NCBI GenBank assembly: GCA_019114015.1
Contig: DXGG01000071.1
Location: 1 to 34,049, forward strand
Length of the DNA: 34,049 nt
Reading direction: 5' to 3'
DNA from: Candidatus Onthomorpha intestinigallinarum
GTDB taxonomy: Bacteria > Bacteroidota > Bacteroidia > Bacteroidales > P3
The stretch's first letter is position 1; each line of letters starts with the position of its first letter. Shown piece after piece: positions 15,561 to 24,134 of the stretch. The notes under the pieces are model-generated. The model saw only the letters and a list, made by a program, of their open reading frames with translations. It did not search any database and had not been told where the DNA came from. The position numbers and the translations under genes were made by a program.

Positions 15561-17842
15561 TGGAATCAATGAAACGATTTAACCTGTTATTCATTTTAAT
15601 TTTTCTCTTTCTCTCTTTACCGGTCTGTTTCGGACAGACAGGTTCAATAATCAAATTGTTGGAAAAAGGAGACTATTCCCAAGCTTTCGAGAAATTGCAG
15701 ACAGCTTACAAGGATACTGCAAACACCGAACGATACAGCCTGCTTTATTCTTATTATTCCGACAAAAACAATCCCGACAGGAATCCGTTCAAGGCCTATT
15801 ATTACGCACAACAAAACAATCGGTTCGACAATTCGGAGAAAATAGAACTGGAAACACTGAGCAGGCAAACCCTCGACGAATTTTACAAATCCAAAGACAT
15901 AGATGCCTTGAAGGAATACGTCCTGTGCTTCCGTGAGGAAACCGTGTATGCAAAAGAGGCTCAACGTTTGCTTGAACAGTTCGCATTCGAAAAGGTACAA
16001 CAACTGAATACCATTGAAGCATACGAACAATACATAAAGGAATACCCGCAGGCCGTACAATCAAGTTTGGCAAAACAGTCCATGGACGAGTTGATTGTAA
16101 GCAAGGTATTGGACAGTGACGATTTGAATGTATTGGAAGCTTTTGTCGCCACCTCCGACAAGCAGGAATATGTTGCCAAGGCACAGGAAAAAATTGAAAA
16201 AATAATATTTACAAAGGCCTTGGAGACAAACACACCCGAGGCTTATGCGGATTACTTGGATCGCTATCCTCGGGGAAGATACAAAAAACTGGTAGAAGAA
16301 AGACTTGAAGATGTATTGTATTCCCAAGTGATGAGTTCGGACAGGATTTCCGATTATACGGTGTTCGTAAACACCTATACCGAACATCCTAAGTACACTT
16401 CGGTTCTGGACAAACTGAAAAGACTGACTTTCCAACGGCTGTCGATGGAAGGAATGCAAACTCTTTTGACCATTACCCAAGATTCCAACATGCTGAACGA
16501 TTTCGCAAAACAATACCTTAAAGACACAAGGAAACAAACCATAGACAGATTCCTTTCCTACTTCCCTTATATGAAGGCGAGTTCCGTTGTAACCAAAGCG
16601 GAAAAAGACGGAAAAAACATAGACAAACTCTTGTCCAAAACAAGCATAACCAAAGAAGATGCAAGACAAAACAGAACACTCTTCCTTCAGAAAGACAATT
16701 TACATTCCTGCAAACTGCTGCAAAAGTACATAAAACAGACAATCAAAAACAAAACATCCCTGAATCTGCCCGAAAATTCCATAATGCGCAATTACTATCA
16801 GTCCGACAGACTGCCCGTTTCTTTCCTTGCCAAAGAGTTTCCTCTCGCAAGGGAACTGAAACTGAAAGACAGCGAGGTGTTCTCCATGTATTCAAAAGAA
16901 GGATATGACCCGCGTTCGGAAGAAAGAAATCGAGACATCTATCATAAAAGAACAAACTCTTGGCAAACGACCGATACACTGCTTCTTCCTGACAACATAA
17001 ACAGCCGTTACAACGAGGTCAATCCACTGCTAACAGAGGATAAAAAGACCATTTTCTTCAGCTCTGACAACGGAGTGAATCACGGAGGCTTGGACATATA
17101 CCTTTCTCACAGAAGAGATACTAATTCATGGGACAATTGGAGCGAACCGATTCTGCTCGGCTCAAACATAAATTCCGACAAGGATGACGTCATTATCGAA
17201 ATAGACGGCAACGAATTGGTGGTCGAATCAGACACCACGCACAACAGGAAAGTTTTTGTAATGAATGAACGTCTTGAATTTACGGACGGGTATCTGTTGA
17301 ACCAAAACGGAGACTTCCTGAAAGGAGAAATAATACTGCTGGATTCCGCAACGCTGGATACTCTCTTCATAACAGCTACCAACGACAAGGGTTATTTTGC
17401 CTATCTGAAGCCTTCAACACCATATATAGCATATTCGCACATGGAAAATTGCATAAGCTTTTTCCCTGAGGACAATTCACAGGTGACGGTACAAAGCATA
17501 GAGGAGTTGATTTCCTCAAAAAAACTGTATCTTATTGAAAGTCCTTTCAGCGATAAAAAACCTACGGAATTCACTCCAGAAGGAAAAAGGCAATTGGAAT
17601 ATTTCGCAAAAAGCATCAGACAACTCAATTACATGACTACCGTATCGGTACATGTCCATTCGGGAAACAAGAAAACCGACAAGCAGGAGCTGTCGGATAT
17701 TCAGGCGGAAAAAATCTCCAAACTGTTAATCGCAAACGGAGTGAACAAAACGAAAATAATTGTCCTCGGCTACGGAGACACCCGTCCCGTAATAGGCTGG
17801 GAAAACAAAAACAGACTGGAAATAGGTTTTCTGAACAGGTAA
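15560..17842 (+). CDS. TPR/beta-propeller/OmpA-like envelope protein (PorE-like architecture)
   Basis: The start chosen is ATG 15560, overlapping the upstream stop by one base; GTG 15557 and ATG 15569 are alternatives. A signal peptide (LLFILIFLFLSLPVCFG) is followed by about 300 residues of alpha-helical repeats with TPR-like pattern (DYSQAFEKL, AYEQYIKEYP, AYADYLDRYPRG), PD40 propeller-like strands (NPLLTEDKKTIFFSS, GGLDIYLSHR), a carboxypeptidase-regulatory-like stretch (LNQNGDFLKGEIILLDS; TNDKGYFAYL) and a C-terminal OmpA-like domain (FTPEGKRQLEYFAKSIRQL; GYGDTRPV; NRLEIGF). This order resembles PorE of the T9SS. The Asp/Arg pair that holds diaminopimelate in OmpA is not conserved. Confidence 0.7.
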   Translation: MESMKRFNLLFILIFLFLSLPVCFGQTGSIIKLLEKGDYSQAFEKLQTAYKDTANTERYSLLYSYYSDKNNPDRNPFKAYYYAQQNNRFDNSEKIELETLSRQTLDEFYKSKDIDALKEYVLCFREETVYAKEAQRLLEQFAFEKVQQLNTIEAYEQYIKEYPQAVQSSLAKQSMDELIVSKVLDSDDLNVLEAFVATSDKQEYVAKAQEKIEKIIFTKALETNTPEAYADYLDRYPRGRYKKLVEERLEDVLYSQVMSSDRISDYTVFVNTYTEHPKYTSVLDKLKRLTFQRLSMEGMQTLLTITQDSNMLNDFAKQYLKDTRKQTIDRFLSYFPYMKASSVVTKAEKDGKNIDKLLSKTSITKEDARQNRTLFLQKDNLHSCKLLQKYIKQTIKNKTSLNLPENSIMRNYYQSDRLPVSFLAKEFPLARELKLKDSEVFSMYSKEGYDPRSEERNRDIYHKRTNSWQTTDTLLLPDNINSRYNEVNPLLTEDKKTIFFSSDNGVNHGGLDIYLSHRRDTNSWDNWSEPILLGSNINSDKDDVIIEIDGNELVVESDTTHNRKVFVMNERLEFTDGYLLNQNGDFLKGEIILLDSATLDTLFITATNDKGYFAYLKPSTPYIAYSHMENCISFFPEDNSQVTVQSIEELISSKKLYLIESPFSDKKPTEFTPEGKRQLEYFAKSIRQLNYMTTVSVHVHSGNKKTDKQELSDIQAEKISKLLIANGVNKTKIIVLGYGDTRPVIGWENKNRLEIGFLNR

Positions 17843-17846
17843 ATAC

Positions 17847-17922
17847 GGAATCAAATTCCACGGAAATGGAATCAAGTTTCATTTTTTTCAAATCAAATTC
17901 CAGATAAATGAAATCAAGTTTC
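17847..17922. repeat. Four copies of GGAATCAAATTCC-type palindromes, tandem 43-base period
   Basis: Copies lie at 17847-17859 (GGAATCAAATTCC), 17868-17880 (GGAATCAAGTTTC), 17890-17901 (AAATCAAATTCC) and 17910-17922 (GAAATCAAGTTTC). The first pair and second pair form an imperfect direct duplication of about 43 bases. The exact copy has 5-bp arms around a CAA centre. The array fills most of the 142-base gap between 17842 and 17985. The last copy provides a TTTC 21 bases before the -7 box at 17944, so the array may be an operator or carry the -33 element. No T-rich terminator hairpin is otherwise evident here. Confidence 0.7.
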
Positions 17923-17943
17923 GATAAACGCAGATAAATTTCA

Positions 17944-17951
17944 TATTTTTG
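17944..17951 (+). promoter_or_regulatory. -7 box (TATTTTTG) for the GT-C gene
   Basis: TATTTTTG followed by CC fits the TAnnTTTG consensus and is 33 bases before the ATG at 17985. An imperfect -33 element TTTC lies at 17919-17922 (21-base spacing), inside the last palindrome copy. Confidence 0.6.
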
Positions 17952-17984
17952 CCTTTGCAGAGGTAATGAAACAAAATTGAACGT

Positions 17985-20243
17985 ATGAAAAAAATTAAAC
18001 GATTTTTCGAGTATTTTTTTGTCGAACCGACAAGGGCGATTAAAGCCGGAAAACTCAATGAAGGGGAAAGCGTTATTTACAGACCCTTGTATGTAGTGCT
18101 GCTTGCGGTTATGTTGGGCACCATGATGATTCTGTCAACCGATGCCGGCATTTCAGGAGACGAACATCTGCATGTAAAGCATGCCAAGGACATATTGAAT
18201 TACTATAAGACCTTAGGAGAAGACAAAACGGCTGCAACCATAACCGCATCGAACAATCTGCCATATTACGGACAGTTGCCCGATACGGTAATATACATAA
18301 TCACCGAACTCTTTTCAATAGACGACTACATGGGATTCAGGCATCTGGTCTGCAGCATCATAGGCTGGATAGGCATATTGTTCGCTTCGCTTCTGGCAAA
18401 AAGGGTCGGAGGATGGCGTGCAGCGGTTTTCACGGCCTTGCTGCTTTTCATATCCCCGCGTTATCTCGGACACTCGTTCAACAATCTGAAGGACATACCC
18501 TTCGCCACAGCATGTATAATGTCGGTTTACTATATGGTCAAATTCCTGGACAATTTGCCAAAGATAAGGCTTTCAACCTCCATAATGCTTGCCCTGTCCA
18601 TAGCATTTGCAACTGCAATAAGGGTCGGAGGATTGCTTATGATGGCATACTTCGGACTGTTCGCACTGCTTTACTACATATACAGACGCAAGGAACTCAA
18701 ACCCGTTTTCACAAAGACTCTGATTTGGTCTTTGGGAATATGTCTTGTTGCATACATCATTGCCGTTCTGGTATGGCCTTACGCTTTGGAAGCCCCTGTA
18801 AGCCATGTTGCGGACACGTTGAAAAACATGAACAAATTCGCTGTAAGCCTGCGTCAGATATTTGAAGGAGAATCCATATGGTCAAACGCTTTGCCGTGGT
18901 ATTATACGCCGAAATACATTCTCATGACCATACCTTTGCTTGTCATACTCGGCTTTGTCTTAAGCGTGGTTTTCATCAGACACAACAGAAAGCAGTGGTT
19001 TCATTATGCAGTTCTGTTTTTTGCATGTATTTTCCCCGTATTCTGGATAGTAATCAACAATTCCAATGTCTATGGAGGTTGGAGACATTCCCTGTTCGTT
19101 TATCCGCCCATGGTGGTTCTGGCAGGATTGGGACTTTCCACGCTTCTGTCTCTGATAAAGAACAAATATGTGAAATATGTAACAGGACTTGCATTCTTAG
19201 TTCTGGCCTTTCATCCTGTCAGACACTGTATTGCCAACCATCCTTACGAATACGTTTATTTCAATCAATTGGTCGGCTCCACCGAATCGGCCTACGGTCA
19301 GTATGAAATGGACTATTACTTCCATTCCTTGCGGGAAGCGTCCGAATGGGTATTGCATAATGCAAAACGGGACGGCAATACGACATCGGACAAGATAATA
19401 GTGGCAAGCTGGCACATGCCGCCGGTGGAATATTATTTCAGAAAGGATACCAACAGATTCAAAACGGCTTTCACGCGTTGGAATGAGAAAGGGGAAACAG
19501 ACTGGGACTATGCAATATTCTGCAATACCGGAATAGAATCCGAGTGTTTGAGGAACAATTATTTCCCGCCTAAAAATACGGTACACAGAATAGAGGTTGA
19601 CGGAAAGCCAATATGTGTCGTTCTGAAAAGGGAGGACAAGAATGATTTTTATGCGACAAATGCCATGAAGGCGAACGATTATGCCAAAGCTAAAGAGCTG
19701 TACTGCAAAGCACTGAAGGCGGACTCTCTGAATGAGACAGCAATAATCAATCTAAGCCAGATATATCTTACGGAGGCTCAAACGGATTCATCCTCTATGA
19801 ACAAACTGGACAGCTGTCTGACATTGCTCGACAGAATGCTGAAATACAATCCTAAAAATGAAACGGCCAATTATTTCAAAGCCTATGCGCTATATTCTGA
19901 TAAACAATTTGAGCAAGCGTTGTCCGTATGCGATTTCATCATTTCAATTAACAGCAAATACTCGGGGGCATACAGTCTTGCTGCAAACATAATGTTGAAT
20001 CAAGGAAACCTTGCAGGGGCGGAGGAATATCTGACAAGAATAATTCATATAGGAAGAGCGGACAATCAGACCGTAAACATGCTTGTATCCATATACATGG
20101 CACAAGGACTGGATCAGGCCAATGCCTATGTGAAACTGTATTCTATTCTGGAAGAATATTATCGCAAGGAAGGAAATGAAAAAATGGCTGAGGAATATGC
20201 CAAGGCCATAGAACAGATAATGCAAAGCATGTATGTAAAATAA
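17985..20243 (+). CDS. Membrane GT-C (PMT/GT39-like) glycosyltransferase with C-terminal TPRs
   Basis: The 752-residue product has one helix near residues 33-50, then an extracytoplasmic loop with GISGDEHLHV, the acidic catalytic motif typical of GT-C enzymes that use polyprenyl-phosphate sugars. About nine further hydrophobic helices follow to residue 420, with RVGGLLMMAYFG and NNSNVYGGWRHSLFVYPPM in conserved places. A periplasmic region (430-545) leads to TPR-like repeats (about 550-752: NAMKANDYAKAKELYCKAL; AYALYSDKQFEQALSVCDF; GNLAGAEEYL). It probably transfers a sugar to protein or lipid outside the membrane. The flavodiiron gene follows after 16 bases. The acceptor is unknown. Confidence 0.8.
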   Translation: MKKIKRFFEYFFVEPTRAIKAGKLNEGESVIYRPLYVVLLAVMLGTMMILSTDAGISGDEHLHVKHAKDILNYYKTLGEDKTAATITASNNLPYYGQLPDTVIYIITELFSIDDYMGFRHLVCSIIGWIGILFASLLAKRVGGWRAAVFTALLLFISPRYLGHSFNNLKDIPFATACIMSVYYMVKFLDNLPKIRLSTSIMLALSIAFATAIRVGGLLMMAYFGLFALLYYIYRRKELKPVFTKTLIWSLGICLVAYIIAVLVWPYALEAPVSHVADTLKNMNKFAVSLRQIFEGESIWSNALPWYYTPKYILMTIPLLVILGFVLSVVFIRHNRKQWFHYAVLFFACIFPVFWIVINNSNVYGGWRHSLFVYPPMVVLAGLGLSTLLSLIKNKYVKYVTGLAFLVLAFHPVRHCIANHPYEYVYFNQLVGSTESAYGQYEMDYYFHSLREASEWVLHNAKRDGNTTSDKIIVASWHMPPVEYYFRKDTNRFKTAFTRWNEKGETDWDYAIFCNTGIESECLRNNYFPPKNTVHRIEVDGKPICVVLKREDKNDFYATNAMKANDYAKAKELYCKALKADSLNETAIINLSQIYLTEAQTDSSSMNKLDSCLTLLDRMLKYNPKNETANYFKAYALYSDKQFEQALSVCDFIISINSKYSGAYSLAANIMLNQGNLAGAEEYLTRIIHIGRADNQTVNMLVSIYMAQGLDQANAYVKLYSILEEYYRKEGNEKMAEEYAKAIEQIMQSMYVK

Positions 20244-20259
20244 TAAAACATTAGAACGT

Positions 20260-21423
20260 ATGAAAGTAGTAGAAATTGCAAAGGACATATACTCTGTCGG
20301 AGTACGTGACTGGAATGTCAGGAATTTTCATGGTTATCTTACACAAAAAGGTACATCCTACAATGCTTATCTTATAATGGATGAGAAAGTGACGCTGATA
20401 GACAGTGTCAAGGCTCCATTTTCACAAGAGTTGCTTGAAAGGATATCTCAGGTCATAGAACCTTCAAAGATAGATTATGTAATTTCCAATCATGTTGAAA
20501 TGGATCATTCAGGTGCCATGCCGTACTTGATGAAACATTTGACTAATGCCGTAATCGTATGTTCAGCCGCTGCAGAAAAGGAACACAAGATGCACTTCGA
20601 TACATCCGGCTGGAAGTTTCAAACCGTAAAAACGGGGGATACCCTGTCTATAGGCAGACGTTCTCTTTCCTTCCTTATGACTCCTATGGTGCATTGGCCT
20701 GATAACATGGTGACATATTGCCCTGAAGACAAGATATTGTTCTCCAACGATGCATTTGGCCAGCATTTGGCATCTTCCGAGCTGTTCGACGATGAATTAA
20801 GTTTGGACCTTATACTTGCCGAAGCGAAAAAGTACTATGCCAACATAGTAATGCCTTATTCCTCTCAGGTTGTTGCAACCCTAAAGGCAGCAAGCAGCCT
20901 TGACATAAGGATGATTGCACCGAGCCACGGCTTAATCTGGAGAAAGAATCTTCCTGCGATATTGGAGTGCTATACAAAATGGAGTCGGTCCGAAACGGTA
21001 AAGAAAGCGGTCATTGTATTCGACAGCATGTGGGGAAGTACCGAGAAAATAGCTTATGCAATCAGACATGCCTTCGAGGCAAAGGGGTATTCTTACAAAT
21101 TCTTTGATTTGAAATCCAACCATATTTCGGATGTAATAACAGACTGCCTGGACGCAGAATTCATTTGTGTCGGAAGCCCTACGCTGAACAAAAACATCAT
21201 GCCGTCGGTTGCAGCAATGATGACATACATACAAGGTCTGATATGCAAGGGAAAGAAAGGAATACTTTTCGGTTCTTACGGATGGGCGCCAATCAACATG
21301 AAAGTGATGCAGAGATTCTTTGACGAAAGCGGAATCGAAACTTTCGCAAGCTACAATCTCAACTTCGTGCCTAAGAACGAGGACTTGAAAAAGATAACGG
21401 AAGACTTGTCCGCCAAGTTGTAG
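20260..21423 (+). CDS. fprA: Flavodiiron protein (FprA-type A flavoprotein)
   Basis: The 387-residue enzyme reduces O2 to water and/or NO to N2O in anaerobes. The metallo-beta-lactamase-like domain carries the diiron ligands: HVEMDH (His78, Glu80, Asp82, with His83), His145 in MVHWPDNM, Asp164 in SNDAFGQHL and His223 in PSHGLIWR. The flavodoxin domain begins near 250 with the FMN loop FDSMWGSTEK, and includes GSPTLNKNIMPSV and FGSYGW. There is no rubredoxin fusion, so an external electron donor is needed. The gene follows the GT-C gene by 16 bases and ends before a hairpin terminator. Whether it prefers O2 or NO cannot be read from the sequence. Confidence 0.95.
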   Translation: MKVVEIAKDIYSVGVRDWNVRNFHGYLTQKGTSYNAYLIMDEKVTLIDSVKAPFSQELLERISQVIEPSKIDYVISNHVEMDHSGAMPYLMKHLTNAVIVCSAAAEKEHKMHFDTSGWKFQTVKTGDTLSIGRRSLSFLMTPMVHWPDNMVTYCPEDKILFSNDAFGQHLASSELFDDELSLDLILAEAKKYYANIVMPYSSQVVATLKAASSLDIRMIAPSHGLIWRKNLPAILECYTKWSRSETVKKAVIVFDSMWGSTEKIAYAIRHAFEAKGYSYKFFDLKSNHISDVITDCLDAEFICVGSPTLNKNIMPSVAAMMTYIQGLICKGKKGILFGSYGWAPINMKVMQRFFDESGIETFASYNLNFVPKNEDLKKITEDLSAKL

Positions 21424-21445
21424 CGGAACGTTTCATAGAAAAACA

Positions 21446-21482
21446 AATGCGGCCAATATATGATTGACCGCATTTTTTTTTC
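21446..21482. terminator. Shared bidirectional terminator between convergent genes
   Basis: AATGCGG (21446-21452) pairs with CCGCATT (21468-21474); after one C/A mismatch CAAT pairs with ATTG. A run of nine T follows on the plus strand and A-rich sequence precedes the left arm, so it can stop the flavodiiron gene and the minus-strand DUF3127 gene. Confidence 0.8.
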
Positions 21483-21494
21483 ATATTATACCTG

Positions 21495-21980
21495 TTAGAA
21501 TGGCAGGTCTTCGTCCGTACCGCTCGGAGGTATGGAGTTGAATCCCTGTTCTTCTGCAGCAGTCTGGGCATAAGGCTGGGTATTAGCCTGTGGCTGCTGA
21601 TAGGTTTGATTGACCGCAGGTGCCGGTGCAGGATTGTACGAATTGCCGTAAGGTTGCGCCTGCGGCTGTTGATAATATGGATTGGGATTTTGAGCATAAC
21701 CGGTTGCAGATGCAAAAGGCTCCACCTTGAAACATCTTAAATCCGTATACCAACGTTCCTGAAATTCCCTCGATTCAACCGAAAAACCTACCCTGACCTG
21801 AGATTGAACCGGTATGTTTCTTATCATGTTCAACCTGTCCTCACCAAACAAGGTGAATGCCACCATCTTCGGATATTGCTCTTCCGTTTCTATTACAAAA
21901 CCGCCCTTTACCCAAGGCCCTCTCTGACTTTCTCCTGATACCTCAGGCAAAAGCTTTACCAATCTGCCAATTATTTCCAT
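21495..21980 (-). CDS. DUF3127 OB-fold, SSB-like protein
   Basis: Residues 1-90 match the DUF3127 family of Bacteroidetes (MEIIGRLVKLLPEV, GFVIETEEQYPK, VAFTLFGEDR, VGFSVESREFQERWYTDLRCFKVEPF), which has an OB-fold pattern. A 60-residue Q/P/Y/N-rich linker follows, and the protein ends GTDEDLPF. This plan (OB fold, disordered linker, acidic tip ending in PF) is that of single-stranded DNA-binding protein, whose tip DDDIPF recruits repair and replication proteins. It lies 12 bases after the S9 peptidase stop on the same strand. A role in ssDNA binding is inferred, not shown. Confidence 0.8.
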   Translation of the reverse strand: MEIIGRLVKLLPEVSGESQRGPWVKGGFVIETEEQYPKMVAFTLFGEDRLNMIRNIPVQSQVRVGFSVESREFQERWYTDLRCFKVEPFASATGYAQNPNPYYQQPQAQPYGNSYNPAPAPAVNQTYQQPQANTQPYAQTAAEEQGFNSIPPSGTDEDLPF

Positions 21981-21992
21981 ATCTATATTGTT

Positions 21993-24098
21993 TTATTTGT
22001 TTTTTAACCATGTATCCAACCAGTCGAAGAAGTTTCTCTGCCACAAAATTGCGTTTTGAGGCTTAAGAACCCAGTGTGTCTCATCAGGGAAATAAAGATA
22101 TCGTGCCGGTATTCCCCTTATCACGGCCGCATTGTATGCCGCCATACCCTGGGATGCCACTATACGGAAATCATATTCTGAATGTATGACCATTATAGGC
22201 GTATCCCATTTATCCACAAATTTATGAGGAGAGTTCGCATACGACCTCTGGGCAACGGCATTCTTCCTGTCCCAATACGGTCCGCCCAAATCCCAGTTTA
22301 CAAACCACATTTCCTCTGTTTCCAAATACTGTTGTTCAAGATTGAACATTCCATTGTGTGCAATGAAACATTTAAATCTCTTGTTGTGATGACCTGCTAA
22401 CCAATAGACGGAATAACCTCCGAAACTTGCTCCAACAGCTCCCAAACGGTCTTTGTCAACGTAACTTTCCTTACAAAGTTCGTCTATCGCCGTAAGGTAA
22501 TCTCTCATGCACTGTCCGCCGTAATCACCGCTCACCTGCTCATTCCATTGCTGACCAAAGCCCGGAAGACCTCTTCTGTTAGGCGCTACGACTATGTATC
22601 CGTTGGCAGCCATTATCTGAAAGTTCCATCTGTATGACCAAAACTGTGAAACCGTACTCTGAGGTCCGCCTTCACAATAAAGCAATGCAGGGTATTTTTT
22701 TGTGGAATCGAAATCAGGCGGATATATTACCCAAGTATGCAAATCCTTTCCATCGGTTGCCTTAAGCCAACGCTCCTCTACCCTGCCCCACTTTATCTTT
22801 GCCATAAGGTCATCGTTGGATGCGGAAATCTTTTTTTCCTTTCCCGTGGACTCCTCTACCGTCCATATCTCATTGGGATGGGACATGCTCATCTTTTCTC
22901 CTACAAGCAATCCGTTCTTTGCAAGGTTGACAGACGTATAGTCATGAACACCGGATGTTATCTGTTTTATCGCCTTGTCCTCCATGCTTATCTTGTATAT
23001 GTTGTCAACAGCATGGTAGTCCGATACGAAATAAATCCATTTGCCGTCGGCGGAAAATGTCAATCCTCCTACGTTCTGGTCAAAATCCGGAGTATAATAT
23101 TCCGTCTTGCCCGTACTCAAATCGCATACCATCAATCTTATCTTGTCGGCTTCATAGCCGTCCCTTTCCATGCTTTCCCATGCGATTTTTTTACCGTCAG
23201 GCGAAAATACCGGATTCTGGTCATAACCCATCATCCCTTCACTCAAATTGACAGTGCTGCCTTTCTCCACATCATAAAGATAAATATCGGAATTTGTGGA
23301 AAAGGCATATTCCTTACCTGTTTTCTTCCTGCATGTATATGCTATCGTTTTGCTGTCCGGACTCCAAGCTATCTGTTCCATTCCACCCCAAGGACGCATA
23401 GGTGACTCGTATTCCGTATTCTCAAGCAGGTTCTTGCCTTCGGAAACGGTCTTGCCGTCAAATGCCGCAACAAATGGCTGTGGTATTTCGTCAACCCATC
23501 TGTCCCAATGTCTGTATGCAAGATCGTCGTTGATTCTTCCCGTCGTCTTGTCCAAACCTTTCTTCAATTCGGCATACTTGTCCTTCTTCGGAACCGCCTT
23601 TACATAAACTATCTTCTTGCCGTCAGGAGAATAGGAGAAACCTTCCAAAGTCGCATCCTTGAAATCGGATATGCGTCTAAGGTCACTGCCGTCAACATTC
23701 ATCTGATAAATGTTCACGCCCTGCTCATCCGATGATATGAATCCTATCTTGTCCCCTTTCGGATGCCATACCGCATTCCACTCGCTTGCAGAGGTGGTGG
23801 TCAGTCTTGTAACGCCGCTGCCGTCAAGATTCATCACGTAAATCTCACTGTTTCCCTTGTTCTCCTCTATGCTGTAATAGGTAAGGGTGTAAAGAATCTT
23901 CTCACCGTCCGGAGAAACCGACACCTCGCCTATACGTCCGAACGCCCACAAAGCCTCAGGTGTCAACCTGCCGTCCTTAATCTCTATTTCCGGCTTGTCT
24001 ATCACTTTCGTTTCCTGCCCGTCATGCCTTTTGCAGGAAACAAATGCCAAGCCCGCAATCAATAAAAATGTAAAAAATCTGCTTTTCATATTATTCAT
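21993..24098 (-). CDS. S9 family serine peptidase (prolyl oligopeptidase/DPP-like) lipoprotein
   Basis: The 701-residue protein starts with a lipoprotein-type signal (FLLIAGLAFVSC, Cys22), so it should be membrane anchored. An N-terminal seven-bladed propeller is visible as PD40/WD40-like repeats (SVSPDGEKILYTLTYY, WHPKGDKIGFISSD, WSPDSKTIAYTCRK, FSPDGKKIAWES, FSADGKWIYFVSD). The C-terminal alpha/beta-hydrolase has Ser558 in GASFGGYS, Asp643 in HSEYDFRI and His675 in DETHWVL, a complete S9 triad. It likely trims peptides outside the cytoplasm for uptake. A -7 box lies 24 bases upstream. The exact subfamily (S9B or S9C) is uncertain. Confidence 0.92.
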   Translation of the reverse strand: MNNMKSRFFTFLLIAGLAFVSCKRHDGQETKVIDKPEIEIKDGRLTPEALWAFGRIGEVSVSPDGEKILYTLTYYSIEENKGNSEIYVMNLDGSGVTRLTTTSASEWNAVWHPKGDKIGFISSDEQGVNIYQMNVDGSDLRRISDFKDATLEGFSYSPDGKKIVYVKAVPKKDKYAELKKGLDKTTGRINDDLAYRHWDRWVDEIPQPFVAAFDGKTVSEGKNLLENTEYESPMRPWGGMEQIAWSPDSKTIAYTCRKKTGKEYAFSTNSDIYLYDVEKGSTVNLSEGMMGYDQNPVFSPDGKKIAWESMERDGYEADKIRLMVCDLSTGKTEYYTPDFDQNVGGLTFSADGKWIYFVSDYHAVDNIYKISMEDKAIKQITSGVHDYTSVNLAKNGLLVGEKMSMSHPNEIWTVEESTGKEKKISASNDDLMAKIKWGRVEERWLKATDGKDLHTWVIYPPDFDSTKKYPALLYCEGGPQSTVSQFWSYRWNFQIMAANGYIVVAPNRRGLPGFGQQWNEQVSGDYGGQCMRDYLTAIDELCKESYVDKDRLGAVGASFGGYSVYWLAGHHNKRFKCFIAHNGMFNLEQQYLETEEMWFVNWDLGGPYWDRKNAVAQRSYANSPHKFVDKWDTPIMVIHSEYDFRIVASQGMAAYNAAVIRGIPARYLYFPDETHWVLKPQNAILWQRNFFDWLDTWLKNK

Positions 24099-24122
24099 TT
24101 ATTTGTTTGACAAACCAAGCGT

Positions 24123-24130
24123 CAAAGGTA
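24123..24130 (-). promoter_or_regulatory. -7 box (TACCTTTG) for the S9 peptidase
   Basis: Minus-strand TACCTTTG at 24130-24123 matches TAnnTTTG and lies 24 bases before the ATG at 24098. It is in the short gap after the HD gene stop (24135), so its upstream part overlaps that gene. No clear -33 TTTG is seen. Confidence 0.55.
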
Positions 24131-24134
24131 CGGA

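Noticed and set aside
20260..21423. Metallo-beta-lactamase or antibiotic resistance gene
   Set aside because: The lactamase-like fold carries the HxExDH diiron set and a flavodoxin domain, which identify a flavodiiron protein.
22737..23405. Plus-strand 222-codon open frame inside the S9 peptidase gene
   Set aside because: Overlaps the propeller repeats on the coding strand; composition is that of a shadow frame.
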